Origin: Acidimicrobiia bacterium
Lineage (GTDB): Bacteria > Actinomycetota > Acidimicrobiia > Acidimicrobiales > Poriferisodalaceae
Direction: 5' to 3'
Assembly (NCBI GenBank): GCA_022822525.1
Contig: JAJEBN010000068.1
Location: 1 to 43,023, forward strand
Length of the DNA stretch: 43,023 bases
Part shown: positions 1-8,160 of the stretch, piece by piece
Numbering within the stretch: position 1 is the first letter of the stretch
How the letters are laid out: each line of letters opens with the position of its first letter
Translations under genes and position numbers: made by a program
The notes under the pieces: generated by a model
Seen by the model: only the letters and a program-made list of their open reading frames with translations
Told to the model about the DNA's origin: nothing
Database searches by the model: none

Positions 1-1
1 A

Positions 2-195
2 GATGACATCCACCACAGCCTTGGTCAGAGCGCGCATGATGAAACCGGCCTCCACGGTCGTCAGGTCAAGGACGACCCCACCAATACACCGGGGAACCAG
101 ACGACCCGTGGACGGCCACCTATCCGCGCGGCCCCTTAGCACGCGCCTTTCACAAGGCACATTTCGCCGACGAATACGACGAGCTCGCCGAAGGC
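2..195 (+). pseudogene. Upstream part of the alanine-rich protein gene, apparently frameshifted
   Basis: Translating from position 2 gives a protein-like stretch (begins DDIHHSLGQS, continues GRQVKDD) open from the window edge until a TAG at about 140. The frame of the following gene is open from 43 and also reads as plausible protein (YTGEPDDPW, then AFHKAHFADEYDELAEG, running straight into the ATG at 196), but has no ATG, GTG or TTG before 196. One extra C in the short C-run at 76-79 would join the two into one continuous frame. This is therefore either a real frameshift or a sequence error. The gene begins before the window. Confidence 0.45.
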
Positions 196-747
196 ATGCT
201 CAAGGGTCTGATCACCTCAGCATCCGTCTTGGGCACGGTCACGCTCGTTGGCATTGCCGGCGGATCGGCTGGGGTTGCTCTCCTCGCCGGAATCACCGCT
301 GGAGTGCTCGCGCATGTCGCCGCCAAGAAGGTGACACTGGATGCGATCAGCACCTTCGTCAAGGAAGACGCTGCCAAGGTCATACGGCAGATTGCCGATC
401 AGGCATGCGCCCTCGGCGATGCAATCGGCGCCTTCTTGGCCGACACAGGACGGGTTACAGTGCGCCGCACCGCGACCGCCGGACAGGCAGTCGCGAACTC
501 GGCGGCAAGCGTCGGACGCTTCTCAGCCGAGCAAGCTCAAGCTGCCGGACGAGGGGCGGTCGGCGCAGCTCAAGCAGCCGGACGAGGGGCGGTCGGCACA
601 GCTCAGGCTGCCGGACGCCTCGCAGCGGGCGCCGCCACGGCGACTGCGTCCGCAGTCGGTTCAGCGGCGCAGCGAACCAAGGCGCTCATTGACCGCGACG
701 AGCCTGAAGACGCCGAAGTCGACCTGCCGGATACGCCCGACGGCTGA
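196..747 (+). CDS. Alanine-rich protein with hydrophobic N-terminus and 11-residue repeats
   Basis: Not assigned to a family. From the first in-frame ATG it is 183 residues. Residues about 5-42 form a glycine/alanine-rich hydrophobic stretch that could be a membrane hairpin. The middle holds 11-residue repeats of the type AQAAGRGAVGA (about residues 114-146), predicted to be amphipathic helix, and the C-terminus is acidic (EPEDAEVDLPD). There is no good ribosome-binding site at 196. Because the same frame reads as protein upstream, this ATG is probably internal and the true N-terminus lies further up (see 2-195). Role unknown; a membrane-associated or surface-coating protein is possible. Confidence 0.6.
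   Translation: MLKGLITSASVLGTVTLVGIAGGSAGVALLAGITAGVLAHVAAKKVTLDAISTFVKEDAAKVIRQIADQACALGDAIGAFLADTGRVTVRRTATAGQAVANSAASVGRFSAEQAQAAGRGAVGAAQAAGRGAVGTAQAAGRLAAGAATATASAVGSAAQRTKALIDRDEPEDAEVDLPDTPDG
535..633 (+). repeat. Three tandem 33-bp coding repeats
   Basis: Units at 535-567, 568-600 and 601-633 each start GCTCA-GC-GCCGGACG. The first two are nearly identical; the third diverges in its second half. Each encodes one 11-residue unit of the Ala/Gly-rich protein. Near-identity at DNA level suggests recent duplication by slippage or unequal exchange. Confidence 0.8.
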
Positions 748-798
748 GTCCAAGATCAGCGAGGGACCCATTCACGGCTGAGCCGATGCTTCTGCACG

Positions 799-1602
799 TC
801 AGTAGATCTTGGAGTCGGCTCCGGTGGCGGCCTCGGCGGTGCCGGATTCGCGGGCGTTGCGCAGGTCGCGCGCCATGCCGCGGCCGAGCGCCATGGCGTC
901 GCCGGCCACCGTCTGCATGCGGAAGCCCTTGCCACGGCGGTCCGCCGACAGGGCCGCCGTGGAATGGATGCCTGCTACCACGCCATGTGCGGCGCACCGC
1001 TCGGCGATGTGCTCCAGCGCCGCCTTGTAGTCGGCGTGGTCGTCGGTGTAGCCGGGGCCGTAGCCATAGCTGATCGACAGGTCCGCAGGCCCGACGTAGA
1101 TCGCATCGACGCCCTCGATCGCCAAGATCTCGTCCAGCGCCTCGACCGCCTGGCGGGTCTCGATCATGGGAATGCAGGCCGTGGTCGCATTCGCCACATC
1201 GAAGTAGTTCTCCCCCGTTGCGGCCCGGGCAGCCACCAGCACCGGCCCGAAGCTGCGGGCGCCCAGCGGCGGGTACTTGCATGCCGCCACCGCCGCCTGG
1301 GCCTCGGCGACCGAGTTCACCATGGGCACCACAACGCCCCGCGCCCCCCCATCGAGCACCCGCCCGATGATGCCCGGCTCATTCCACGGCACCCGCACGA
1401 TCGGTGTGCCGCCGCCCATCTCGATGGCCTGCATCATCTCCACCGCGACCTGGTAGTCGGCCACGCCGTGCTGCATGTCGACGCACACATAGTCGAAGCC
1501 AGCACGCCCGGCGATCTCCGCCGCATGGCTCGACGCCATCGACAGCCACGTGCCCAGCGTCTCGTCGCCCGCAGCCCAGGTGTCCATCATCGTGTTCGGC
1601 AT
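799..1602 (-). CDS. HpcH/HpaI aldolase family protein
   Basis: 267 residues, the usual length for class II pyruvate aldolases of the HpaI family, which cleave or form 2-keto-3-deoxy acids (4-hydroxy-2-oxoheptanedioate, 2-dehydro-3-deoxyglucarate) using a divalent metal. Visible landmarks: VDMQHG with His45 (general base in the family), Arg70 in PIVRVPW (substrate carboxylate), Glu148 in IPMIET and Asp174 in GPADLS (metal ligands). The spacing fits HpaI closely. It lies 16 nt downstream of the NIPSNAP gene on the same strand, so the two are probably co-transcribed. A GGAG precedes the ATG by about 9 nt. The exact substrate cannot be told. Confidence 0.88.
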   Translation of the reverse strand: MPNTMMDTWAAGDETLGTWLSMASSHAAEIAGRAGFDYVCVDMQHGVADYQVAVEMMQAIEMGGGTPIVRVPWNEPGIIGRVLDGGARGVVVPMVNSVAEAQAAVAACKYPPLGARSFGPVLVAARAATGENYFDVANATTACIPMIETRQAVEALDEILAIEGVDAIYVGPADLSISYGYGPGYTDDHADYKAALEHIAERCAAHGVVAGIHSTAALSADRRGKGFRMQTVAGDAMALGRGMARDLRNARESGTAEAATGADSKIY

Positions 1603-1618
1603 GTGTGTGCGCTCCGGC

Positions 1619-1927
1619 TCAGCTGTCGAAGATGTCGCGCAGCATCACGTTTTCCTGAATCTCCACCAGGGGCGCGATCTCCCTGACGAACTCCAGCCAC
1701 TGCGGGTCCTCGAACAGCGCCTTGCGCTTCTGGGCACGCTCCTCGAGCGTGTCGTAGCGCCACAGGTGGTAGATCTCGTTGATGCCGCCGAACTCGGTCG
1801 TGTAGTAGCCCACCGGTTCGCCGAGGTACTTGCGCTGCGCTTCGTAGCCCTTCTCGAAGTACTCCTTCACCCAGCGTTCGGGGGCACCCACCTTCAGCCG
1901 GTAGTGCCGCATCTCCACAAAGCTCAT
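1619..1927 (-). CDS. NIPSNAP family protein
   Basis: 102 residues, a typical single NIPSNAP domain (dimeric alpha/beta-barrel fold): begins MSFVEMRHYRLKVG, with YLGEPVGYYTTEFGGINE and HLWRYDTLEER as family hallmarks. An AAGGAGG motif precedes the ATG at 1927, so longer upstream starts are unlikely. It is the first gene of a probable operon with the HpaI-type aldolase, 16 nt apart. NIPSNAP proteins in bacteria often sit beside catabolic enzymes, but their biochemical role is not settled. Confidence 0.88.
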   Translation of the reverse strand: MSFVEMRHYRLKVGAPERWVKEYFEKGYEAQRKYLGEPVGYYTTEFGGINEIYHLWRYDTLEERAQKRKALFEDPQWLEFVREIAPLVEIQENVMLRDIFDS

Positions 1928-2084
1928 GGCTGCCTCCTTCAACGTGCCACACCCCGCCGGCCACGCTCCCGCCCGGCCAAAGCGCGGCCCGAACCGTAGC
2001 GCCCGCACCAGCGCCACGCCGCCCGCACCACATCCCACGATGCAGCCCCCGCCGCCGCCATCACCGCTATTTCGATTTCGCACC

Positions 2085-2472
2085 GAATCTGGAACTAGCA
2101 GTTTCCTTATTCCAGTTGCTTGAATAACGCTGGCACTTAGGGAGCTTTAGCTTTAAAAACTTCCTTGGGGCGATGCCAAGGCAGCTGAGTTTACTAAGGT
2201 ACGGCCGAGCTGCCATTTAGGAACATTTAAGCCGCAACACTAACCACAACAGTCCTAGGCTTGCTCTTAGTAAGTATTCCCACTTTAATATTTACTTGCA
2301 AAAATACAACTAAATATATTGTAATAGTTTGTTATTGTTCTTATTTGTACTCATTCTTAGGACGGCGAGCTTCGGCAAGGCGGCCGGCGGCCCGCTGATC
2401 CGCTCCAAGCCGAAGCGCTGCGCCGCCGCGACCCGCCCGAACCGTCACCATCGACAGCGAGAGGCAACCGCC
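2085..2472. other. AT-rich intergenic stretch upstream of fic
   Basis: From about 2085 to 2345 the sequence turns strongly A/T-rich, in sharp contrast to the GC-rich flanks, and shows no convincing gene. A short inverted repeat CCTTGG/CCAAGG lies at 2163-2168 and 2176-2181. The 3' part holds a promoter-like stretch. From 2345 to 2472 it is GC-rich again and acts as leader of the Fic gene. No tRNA cloverleaf or mobile-element end was recognised. Confidence 0.5.
2296..2325 (+). promoter_or_regulatory. Possible promoter for the Fic gene
   Basis: TTGCAA (2296-2301) and TGTAAT (2320-2325), 18 nt apart, resemble -35 and -10 boxes inside the AT-rich stretch. Transcription from here would leave a leader of roughly 140 nt before the ATG at 2473. 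By-eye match only; AT-rich DNA throws up such matches readily. Confidence 0.3.
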
Positions 2473-3657
2473 ATGACGATGCAATCACCGAGCAGCCCCA
2501 CAGGCCACTACATCGTGACCGTCGTCGGCGGGGAGGAAGTCAGAGCATTCGTGCCGACTCCGCTGCCGCCGAGCCCGCCGCTGCTGATGGACGGTCCGCT
2601 CGTGATGGCGCTCGACGAGGCGAGCCGCGCGCTCGGTCGGTTCGATGGCGCAGTACGTCACCTTCCCGACGCCACACTGCTCATCTACTCCTACGTGCGC
2701 AAAGAAGCCGTGCTGTCGTCTCAGATCGAGGGCACGCAGTCGTCGTTGACGGATCTGATGCGTCACGAACTCGGTGCTGCCCCCGGGGTGCCGCTCGACG
2801 ATGTGCTCGAGGTGTCACGGTACGTTGCGGCGCTGGATCACGCCGTCGCACGCATGGCCGATCCAGCAGGGTTGCCCTTGTGCAACAGATTGCTGCGGGA
2901 GGCTCACCGCATCCTGCTCACCGGCGCTCGCGGTGCAGACAAACGACCCGGAGAGTTCCGGACATCCCAGAACTGGATCGGCGGCAGGCGTCCCGGTACC
3001 GCAGTCTTCGTCCCCCCGCCGGCGACGGAGGCGCATGAAGCCATCTCGGAGCTGGAGAAGTTCCTGCACGCCGACGATGATCACCTGCCGCCGCTTGTAC
3101 GCGCCGGCCTCGCTCACGTTCAATTCGAGACAATCCATCCCTTCCTCGACGGCAACGGCCGCATCGGACGCATGCTGATCACGCTGATGCTCATGGAGCG
3201 CGGCGTCCTGGCAAACCCGGCCCTGTACCTCAGCTTGTACTTCAAGCAGCACCGGGCTAGCTATTACGAACTGCTCGGCCGCGTGCGCACCGACGGCAAT
3301 TGGACGTCATGGCTGCTGTTCTTCCTCGAAGGCATACGCTCCACCGCTGTCGCCGCGCTGAGCACCGCCGAACGCCTCGAAGCCCTCGTCGAACGTGATG
3401 GCGCAACAATTCGGGCACATGCTGGGCGTTCAACAGGATCCGCGCTCCGCGTGCATGCAGCACTCGCTCGCACGCCCATCGTGAACGTGCGCTCTGCCAT
3501 GCAGCAGACCGAACTCTCCAAGCCGGCAGTTCAGAACGCCCTGCAGCGCCTGAGCGAATTCAAGATCACTCGGGAGGTCACCGGTCAACGGCGCCATCGG
3601 CTCTTTGCGTATACCGAGTACCTGGACATTCTCAGCGAGGGAACCGAGCCGCTGTAG
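2473..3657 (+). CDS. Fic family protein (class II, self-inhibited AMPylase type)
   Basis: 394 residues from an ATG preceded by GAGAGG. The N-terminal Fic_N-type domain carries the inhibitory helix motif [ST]xxxE[GN] as SSQIEG (Ser82, Glu86, Gly87), which in class II Fic proteins blocks the ATP gamma-phosphate site. The core motif HPFLDGNGRIGR is complete at 222-233 (catalytic His222, anion-binding loop, Arg). The C-terminus (about 315-385) looks like a winged helix, as in many stand-alone Fic proteins. The family transfers AMP to target hydroxyls. No separate antitoxin gene lies beside it, as expected when inhibition is in cis. The upstream AT-rich DNA hints at acquisition. Confidence 0.9.
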   Translation: MTMQSPSSPTGHYIVTVVGGEEVRAFVPTPLPPSPPLLMDGPLVMALDEASRALGRFDGAVRHLPDATLLIYSYVRKEAVLSSQIEGTQSSLTDLMRHELGAAPGVPLDDVLEVSRYVAALDHAVARMADPAGLPLCNRLLREAHRILLTGARGADKRPGEFRTSQNWIGGRRPGTAVFVPPPATEAHEAISELEKFLHADDDHLPPLVRAGLAHVQFETIHPFLDGNGRIGRMLITLMLMERGVLANPALYLSLYFKQHRASYYELLGRVRTDGNWTSWLLFFLEGIRSTAVAALSTAERLEALVERDGATIRAHAGRSTGSALRVHAALARTPIVNVRSAMQQTELSKPAVQNALQRLSEFKITREVTGQRRHRLFAYTEYLDILSEGTEPL

Positions 3658-3684
3658 CGCCGGATCGGCCCGGACGACGGCCCC

Positions 3685-3724
3685 GCGAGGCGGCCCGGCG
3701 GGCGGCCGGGCGAGGCGGCCCGGC
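3685..3724. terminator. GC-rich hairpin between convergent fic and paaK
   Basis: GCCCGGC (3693-3699) and GCCGGGC (3705-3711) form a perfect 7-bp stem with a 5-nt loop, embedded in two 15-nt direct repeats (3685-3699, 3710-3724). It sits between the stops of two convergent genes and has no T-tract. It could act as a bidirectional transcription stop or be simple GC-rich repeat. Confidence 0.35.
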
Positions 3725-3754
3725 CTCTCGGGATTCCGCCGCTCGCGGCCGGGC

Positions 3755-5053
3755 TCAGCCTCGGAGATCTCGGACGCGCTGGGCTTTGCCTTCTGAGCGG
3801 GGGATGCCGTCGGGCTCGACGGTGCGGACGTCGACGGAGATGCCGATGCGCTGGCGGACGGTGGCGGCGAAGCCTGCGGCGATGGCCTCGTGGTCGCCGG
3901 CGTCGGGCTTGGGCTCCACCACTGCGGTGATGCCCTCCATTCGGCCCGCAGAGTGAACTTCGAGAAAGAAATGCCCGGTCAGCCTCGGATCGGCCGACAC
4001 CAGCTCCTCGAACTGGCTCGGGAACACGTTGACGCCGCGGATGATGAGCATGTCGTCGCTGCGTGCCGCAACCCGGCCCATGCGACGCATCGAGCGAGCC
4101 GTGCCGGGCTGCAATGAGCAGATGTCACGGGTGCGGTACCGGATCACCGGCATAGCCACCTTGGTCAGCGAGGTGAAGACGAGCTCGCCCGTCTCGCCCT
4201 CGGGCAGTACCTCGCCCGAATCGGGGTCGATGATCTCGGGATAGAAGTGGTCCTCCCAGATCGTCGGCCCGTCCTTGGTCTCGACGCACTCGTTGGCGAC
4301 ACCCCCGCCGATGACCTCAGAGAGGCCGTAGATGTCGACGGCGTCGATGCCGAAGGCCTCCTCGAGCTCGGCCCGCATCGCCTCCGACCACGGCTCCGCG
4401 CCGAAGATCCCAACCCGCAGCGACGTCGACGCCGGGTCGATGCCCTGGTTGCGAAACTCGTCGGCGACGACCAGCGCGTACGACGGCGTGGCGCACAGCA
4501 CATCGGCGTCGAAATCCACGAGCAGCTGCACCTGCCGGGCCGTCTGGCCCACCGATGCCGGCACCACGGTGCACCCGTACTGCTCGGCCCCGTAGTGCGC
4601 CCCCAGCCCGCCGGTGAAGAGCCCGTAGCCGTAGGAGACGTGGACCACGTCGCCCGGACGCACTCCCGCCGCCATCAGCGAACGCCCAAACATGTGCGCC
4701 CACATGTCCAGATCGGACTGCGTATAGCCGACCACGGTCGGCTTTCCCGTAGTCCCCGACGAGGCATGCACCCGCAGCACCTGCTCCCGCGGCACGGCGA
4801 ACATGCCGAAGGGGTAGTTCTCGCGCAGCTCGGTCTTGGACGTGAACGGGAAGCGCGCCAAATCATCGAGGGTGTGCAGATCGGACGGGTGAACCCCCGC
4901 CTCGTCGAACAGCTGCTGGTAGGCGGGCACGTGTGCGTACGCGTGCGCCAGGCTCCACTTCAGCCGCTCCAGCTGGAGCGCTCGGATCTCCGGGATCGGG
5001 GCATTCTCGATGGGATGCAATCCCCGCCCGGCGGTGGGCTCGAACTTGGGCAT
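3755..5053 (-). CDS. paaK: Phenylacetate-CoA ligase
   Basis: 432 residues, the usual PaaK length. Family landmarks include SSGTTGKPTVVGYT at 98-111 (AMP-binding P-loop), FGAEPWSE, YGLSEVIGGG, and the C-terminal lid region with RIGISVDV and IPRSEGKAQR (a conserved Lys near the end). The enzyme activates phenylacetate or a related aryl acid to its CoA thioester with ATP. The start at 5053 is chosen because AAGAGG lies just upstream; an in-frame ATG 33 nt earlier lacks this. No other paa genes are nearby, so this may be one of several aryl-CoA ligases rather than part of a complete phenylacetate operon. Confidence 0.9.
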   Translation of the reverse strand: MPKFEPTAGRGLHPIENAPIPEIRALQLERLKWSLAHAYAHVPAYQQLFDEAGVHPSDLHTLDDLARFPFTSKTELRENYPFGMFAVPREQVLRVHASSGTTGKPTVVGYTQSDLDMWAHMFGRSLMAAGVRPGDVVHVSYGYGLFTGGLGAHYGAEQYGCTVVPASVGQTARQVQLLVDFDADVLCATPSYALVVADEFRNQGIDPASTSLRVGIFGAEPWSEAMRAELEEAFGIDAVDIYGLSEVIGGGVANECVETKDGPTIWEDHFYPEIIDPDSGEVLPEGETGELVFTSLTKVAMPVIRYRTRDICSLQPGTARSMRRMGRVAARSDDMLIIRGVNVFPSQFEELVSADPRLTGHFFLEVHSAGRMEGITAVVEPKPDAGDHEAIAAGFAATVRQRIGISVDVRTVEPDGIPRSEGKAQRVRDLRG

Positions 5054-5119
5054 CTGGCGGTTCCTCTTGTTGTCGGCGGATGGCAACCCTTGGCCACTAC
5101 CGACAGTAATGGGCTTCGC

Positions 5120-5503
5120 CTAGGTCTCCTGTGAACTCGTCACGTCGCCTCGGTACAGAGCGAGCAGTTGGAGAGCTAGCACAGGGGTTAGCACTAGGCC
5201 TAGACGCGTGATAGTTGCCACGAGGCAAGCTCCAACGGCCACTGAACTTATTCGGAGGGCAACAACAAACGTCTTGATCGGCCAGACGACAGGGACTCCG
5301 ATGACAATCCCGACGACCATAAGAGCCAATATCACGGCGAGCGGTGGATTACTCGGCGTCGAATCGTGCGAGACTGTCATTCCACTGCTTTGCCCTACAA
5401 TAGGGAACATACTATCCAAGTCAAGTTCATCTCCGTGTAGAATCAGCAACAGGCCTGAAACCAAGAGCCAATATACCAGCCCTGCCAATGCGAAGTACCG
5501 CAT
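5120..5503 (-). CDS. Small multi-spanning membrane protein
   Basis: 127 residues with about four hydrophobic segments (near 3-23, 56-76, 78-97 and 100-118), separated by an acidic, Ser-rich loop (DELDLDSMF to STPSNPP). No family recognised. It lies about 56 nt downstream of the subtilase on the same strand and shares its lower GC. The start at 5503 has a weak GAGAAG; an upstream ATG at 5539 is possible, and any start beyond 5560 would overlap the protease. Could be an accessory or immunity-type partner of the exported protease, but this rests on position only. Confidence 0.55.
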   Translation of the reverse strand: MRYFALAGLVYWLLVSGLLLILHGDELDLDSMFPIVGQSSGMTVSHDSTPSNPPLAVILALMVVGIVIGVPVVWPIKTFVVALRISSVAVGACLVATITRLGLVLTPVLALQLLALYRGDVTSSQET

Positions 5504-5559
5504 TATCGCTTCTCGCCTGCATGTCCTGTACCGAGACATAATTGCTCTATTCCCCGCAA

Positions 5560-6642
5560 TCAGCACGCTTGCACTACTGCAACTGTCGGCAGACTCACAT
5601 TGCCAGACAAGACAGTCTCGGATGACTCCAACAATGCATCTCGTACCTCGTTGGGAGTAGTGTTCACATGGCAAGCGATGTATACCGCTGCGGCCCCGGC
5701 CACATGAGCGGCTGCCAGCGAGGTACCGCTTGGAGCAATGTCACCCTGCAGAGCCTCGAGTCGAGTTGTATGGATACAGACACCAGGGCCATATATGTCT
5801 ACGCTGGTGCCAGTGTTACTAAAGTCAGCGATTTGGTCATCTACCCCTGGGCCACACGTCGGTGACCCTAGGCCACCAAGCGCACCATCAAAGTCAACGA
5901 TAGCCCCCACGCTGATCACCTGGTTCAGTTTGGCCGGCACAAAGCCTGAAGCATCCGCTTTCTGGTTCCCGGCTGCCACCACTACAGTTACTCCAGCTTC
6001 ATGCAGACGACACACTGCTTCGCGCAAACGGTCCGACTCGCAATCGGCACTGTCGGCCGTAAGGTCATCTGGTCGGTTGAAGGCTGTCAGCGCGACATCG
6101 ATATCCTTGGCATTGTCGTATACCCACGCTAAACCACACAGGATGTCGTCTTCCGAAGCCAAAGTTTCGTTGGCAAACACACGGACGGCGTACAACGCTG
6201 CTCCCGGCGCAACTCCGACTATTCCTTCGCCGTTGTGTCTTGCGCCGACAACTCCCGCCAGCGAAGTACCGTGACCATCTGTATCGATCCAGTCATCGTC
6301 GTCATCGGTTGCACAGCTCACGCCGCCAACAACATTCAGATCTGGGTTAGATGCGTCGATCCCGGTATCCAAGATTGCTACACGAGGGGGCCAACCGGGA
6401 CCTTTCGGAACCTTGGGGCCACCACGAACTCGAGTAATATTGCTCGGGACAATCTCGCCTTCCAGTGTAGCAGTGCCACGAATATCGGCCGTCTCGATGC
6501 CTCGATGATCGGTGCCGCACGACACGGAGAAACATAGAATTCCTCCGAATGCGACCGCCAAATAGAGCAAGGTCCGTGCATAAGTGTGTTCAAAAAACGC
6601 GTTTATCGCCCGAAGGGAATGGACTATCGCCCTAGTTGACAA
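5560..6642 (-). CDS. S8 family serine protease (subtilase), membrane-anchored or lipoprotein
   Basis: 360 residues from a TTG start preceded by AGAGGT; an in-frame TAG lies just upstream. Residues 24-42 form a hydrophobic anchor ending in FSVSCG, so C42 could be a poor lipobox cysteine. The catalytic triad is complete: Asp92 (AILDTGID), His124 (DGHGTSLAG) and Ser308 (SGTSLAAAHVAG), with oxyanion Asn226 (AAGN). Many cysteines in the catalytic domain suggest disulfides and an extracytoplasmic site. No C-terminal transmembrane helix is seen, unlike ESX mycosins. It sits 36 nt after the Trp-rich exported protein, a plausible substrate or partner. The stretch is AT-richer than the neighbouring genes. 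Confidence 0.88.
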   Translation of the reverse strand: MSTRAIVHSLRAINAFFEHTYARTLLYLAVAFGGILCFSVSCGTDHRGIETADIRGTATLEGEIVPSNITRVRGGPKVPKGPGWPPRVAILDTGIDASNPDLNVVGGVSCATDDDDDWIDTDGHGTSLAGVVGARHNGEGIVGVAPGAALYAVRVFANETLASEDDILCGLAWVYDNAKDIDVALTAFNRPDDLTADSADCESDRLREAVCRLHEAGVTVVVAAGNQKADASGFVPAKLNQVISVGAIVDFDGALGGLGSPTCGPGVDDQIADFSNTGTSVDIYGPGVCIHTTRLEALQGDIAPSGTSLAAAHVAGAAAVYIACHVNTTPNEVRDALLESSETVLSGNVSLPTVAVVQAC

Positions 6643-6678
6643 AGCTACCTCTGACTAGAGATTCCATGCCGAAGGCCA

Positions 6679-7965
6679 TCAACTGCGGTTAATCCACCAA
6701 AAGTTGTCAGTCTGGTTAGTACGCAGAAGATACGAACACCCACCGTATTTGTAGTTCAATACATAATGCTCTGCTGTCAGGTTGGCATAACCTACTGTTT
6801 GCACAGTGTGGCCCGCGTAGGTAGTCCCGGGCGAAAATGGAATAGGAAACGTACCAGTACAGATCATATTGGCAAAATAGGGATTGGAATAGGTAGATGA
6901 CTCTCCAACGTAAATATAGTTCGAGTTTCGATCACTCCATGCGTAATGACTATCGCGACGCCATCCGCTCTCCGTTAGCCAGTTCGACCACCATCTCCAC
7001 TTGCTAGGTGAGTATTGAGGTTGCTGGTTCCATACTTCAACTTGGGCGTGAACTTCCGACGTCGCCGGAAGCACCGGATACGCGAGTTCACGCACTTGAG
7101 AACGTGTCTTCGCCCTATAGTCCGGGATCTCCAGTCGGAAGCCATTGTCCGTTGCGCCACCGACGAGACTACCTTCGTTGATACCTGTCGGACTATCGGG
7201 AAGAGTAGCCTCATCAAGGCTTGGACCGGAAATGACGGCCGCCGAGCCACCATCATCTGCCTCATCTGCGGAACTGTCGGCCGGACCGGAATCAGCTACG
7301 ACCCCAAATTCCACCACTCGCTTACAGCTCGCTGGGTCATACGATATTTCGACGAATGAAGTACTCACTTGCCTTCCAGTAGAGCTCCGGTTGATAAACT
7401 TACACCCTGTTACTTGATCTCCGCTAGCGAGAGTGACGGTTTCCTTACTGCCCTGCTCAATAGCGCGGATGGCGTCCACAAACAACTGGCCTGAGCTTGA
7501 CGTTGATTCTTCGTATTGAATCACCGAAGGCCCAGACAGCTGGACGTTCTTTCCGATCCTAGGATTCGCCTCCAGTCGTATATGCCACTGAGGATTGCCT
7601 TCAAGAATTGGGTCATTAATGGCGTTCGCCAGCCGCTGGGTTATATCGATTTCATGGCCATCAACAGTGACACCGACAGGCATGATGGCATCTACTTCCA
7701 CTGCTTGGGAAAACTGCCCCTCGCTGTCGAACGTCACCTTGTAGGGAGTGTGCGTTGCCAACACAACGGCCGGACCATCCTCGGCCGTGGATGGATTCGA
7801 GCTAGACGAACCCTCAGTGGCTTGACTGCTCTCGGTGGACGCAGACGCCGCCGATTGTCCACTTACGCTGCCTACTACAGAAATACAAAATGCAACTGAA
7901 ATGACAATTGCCGAAAGAGAGAACTTCTTGGCCCCGCGAGTTCGGTAGTTCGCACGCTCCGGCAT
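6679..7965 (-). CDS. Trp-rich exported protein of unknown function
   Basis: 428 residues from an ATG at 7965 with GGAGGT 5 nt upstream. The N-terminus is a Sec-type signal peptide (basic RTRGAKK, then a hydrophobic core to about 36, likely cleavage near GSVSGQSA). A Ser/Thr-rich linker follows (about 36-65), then a beta-rich region, an acidic low-complexity linker, and a C-terminal domain with clustered tryptophans (KWRWWSNWLTESGWRRD) and a few cysteines. No family is recognised. It is the first gene of a probable three-gene operon with the subtilase. An extracellular structural, binding or protease-processed precursor role is possible. Confidence 0.75.
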   Translation of the reverse strand: MPERANYRTRGAKKFSLSAIVISVAFCISVVGSVSGQSAASASTESSQATEGSSSSNPSTAEDGPAVVLATHTPYKVTFDSEGQFSQAVEVDAIMPVGVTVDGHEIDITQRLANAINDPILEGNPQWHIRLEANPRIGKNVQLSGPSVIQYEESTSSSGQLFVDAIRAIEQGSKETVTLASGDQVTGCKFINRSSTGRQVSTSFVEISYDPASCKRVVEFGVVADSGPADSSADEADDGGSAAVISGPSLDEATLPDSPTGINEGSLVGGATDNGFRLEIPDYRAKTRSQVRELAYPVLPATSEVHAQVEVWNQQPQYSPSKWRWWSNWLTESGWRRDSHYAWSDRNSNYIYVGESSTYSNPYFANMICTGTFPIPFSPGTTYAGHTVQTVGYANLTAEHYVLNYKYGGCSYLLRTNQTDNFWWINRS

Positions 7966-8160
7966 CATTGACCTCCGCGTATTGGGCTTGAGCAAAGGGA
8001 GCGTAGCATGTGCTTGCTGTGAGCTCTGCGAACTTTGGGAAGGTGCCGTACCGTCGCGGCAGACGACTGAGTACCGCTGCCGTCAACGTTGATCGGCAAA
8101 CTCCGTCGCTTAGCGCCGTTACTCGGTTCCCACGGCCAGCATGCGATCGGCTGATGCTCC

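Noticed and set aside
2085..2345. tRNA or small RNA gene in the AT-rich island
   Set aside because: No cloverleaf, T-loop consensus or strong terminator was found by eye; only short inverted repeats.
3685..3724. CRISPR-like repeat
   Set aside because: Only two 15-nt GC-rich units 10 nt apart; no array and no cas genes in the window.
5560..6642. ESX/type VII mycosin protease
   Set aside because: No C-terminal transmembrane helix and no esx, ecc or PE/PPE-like genes nearby.
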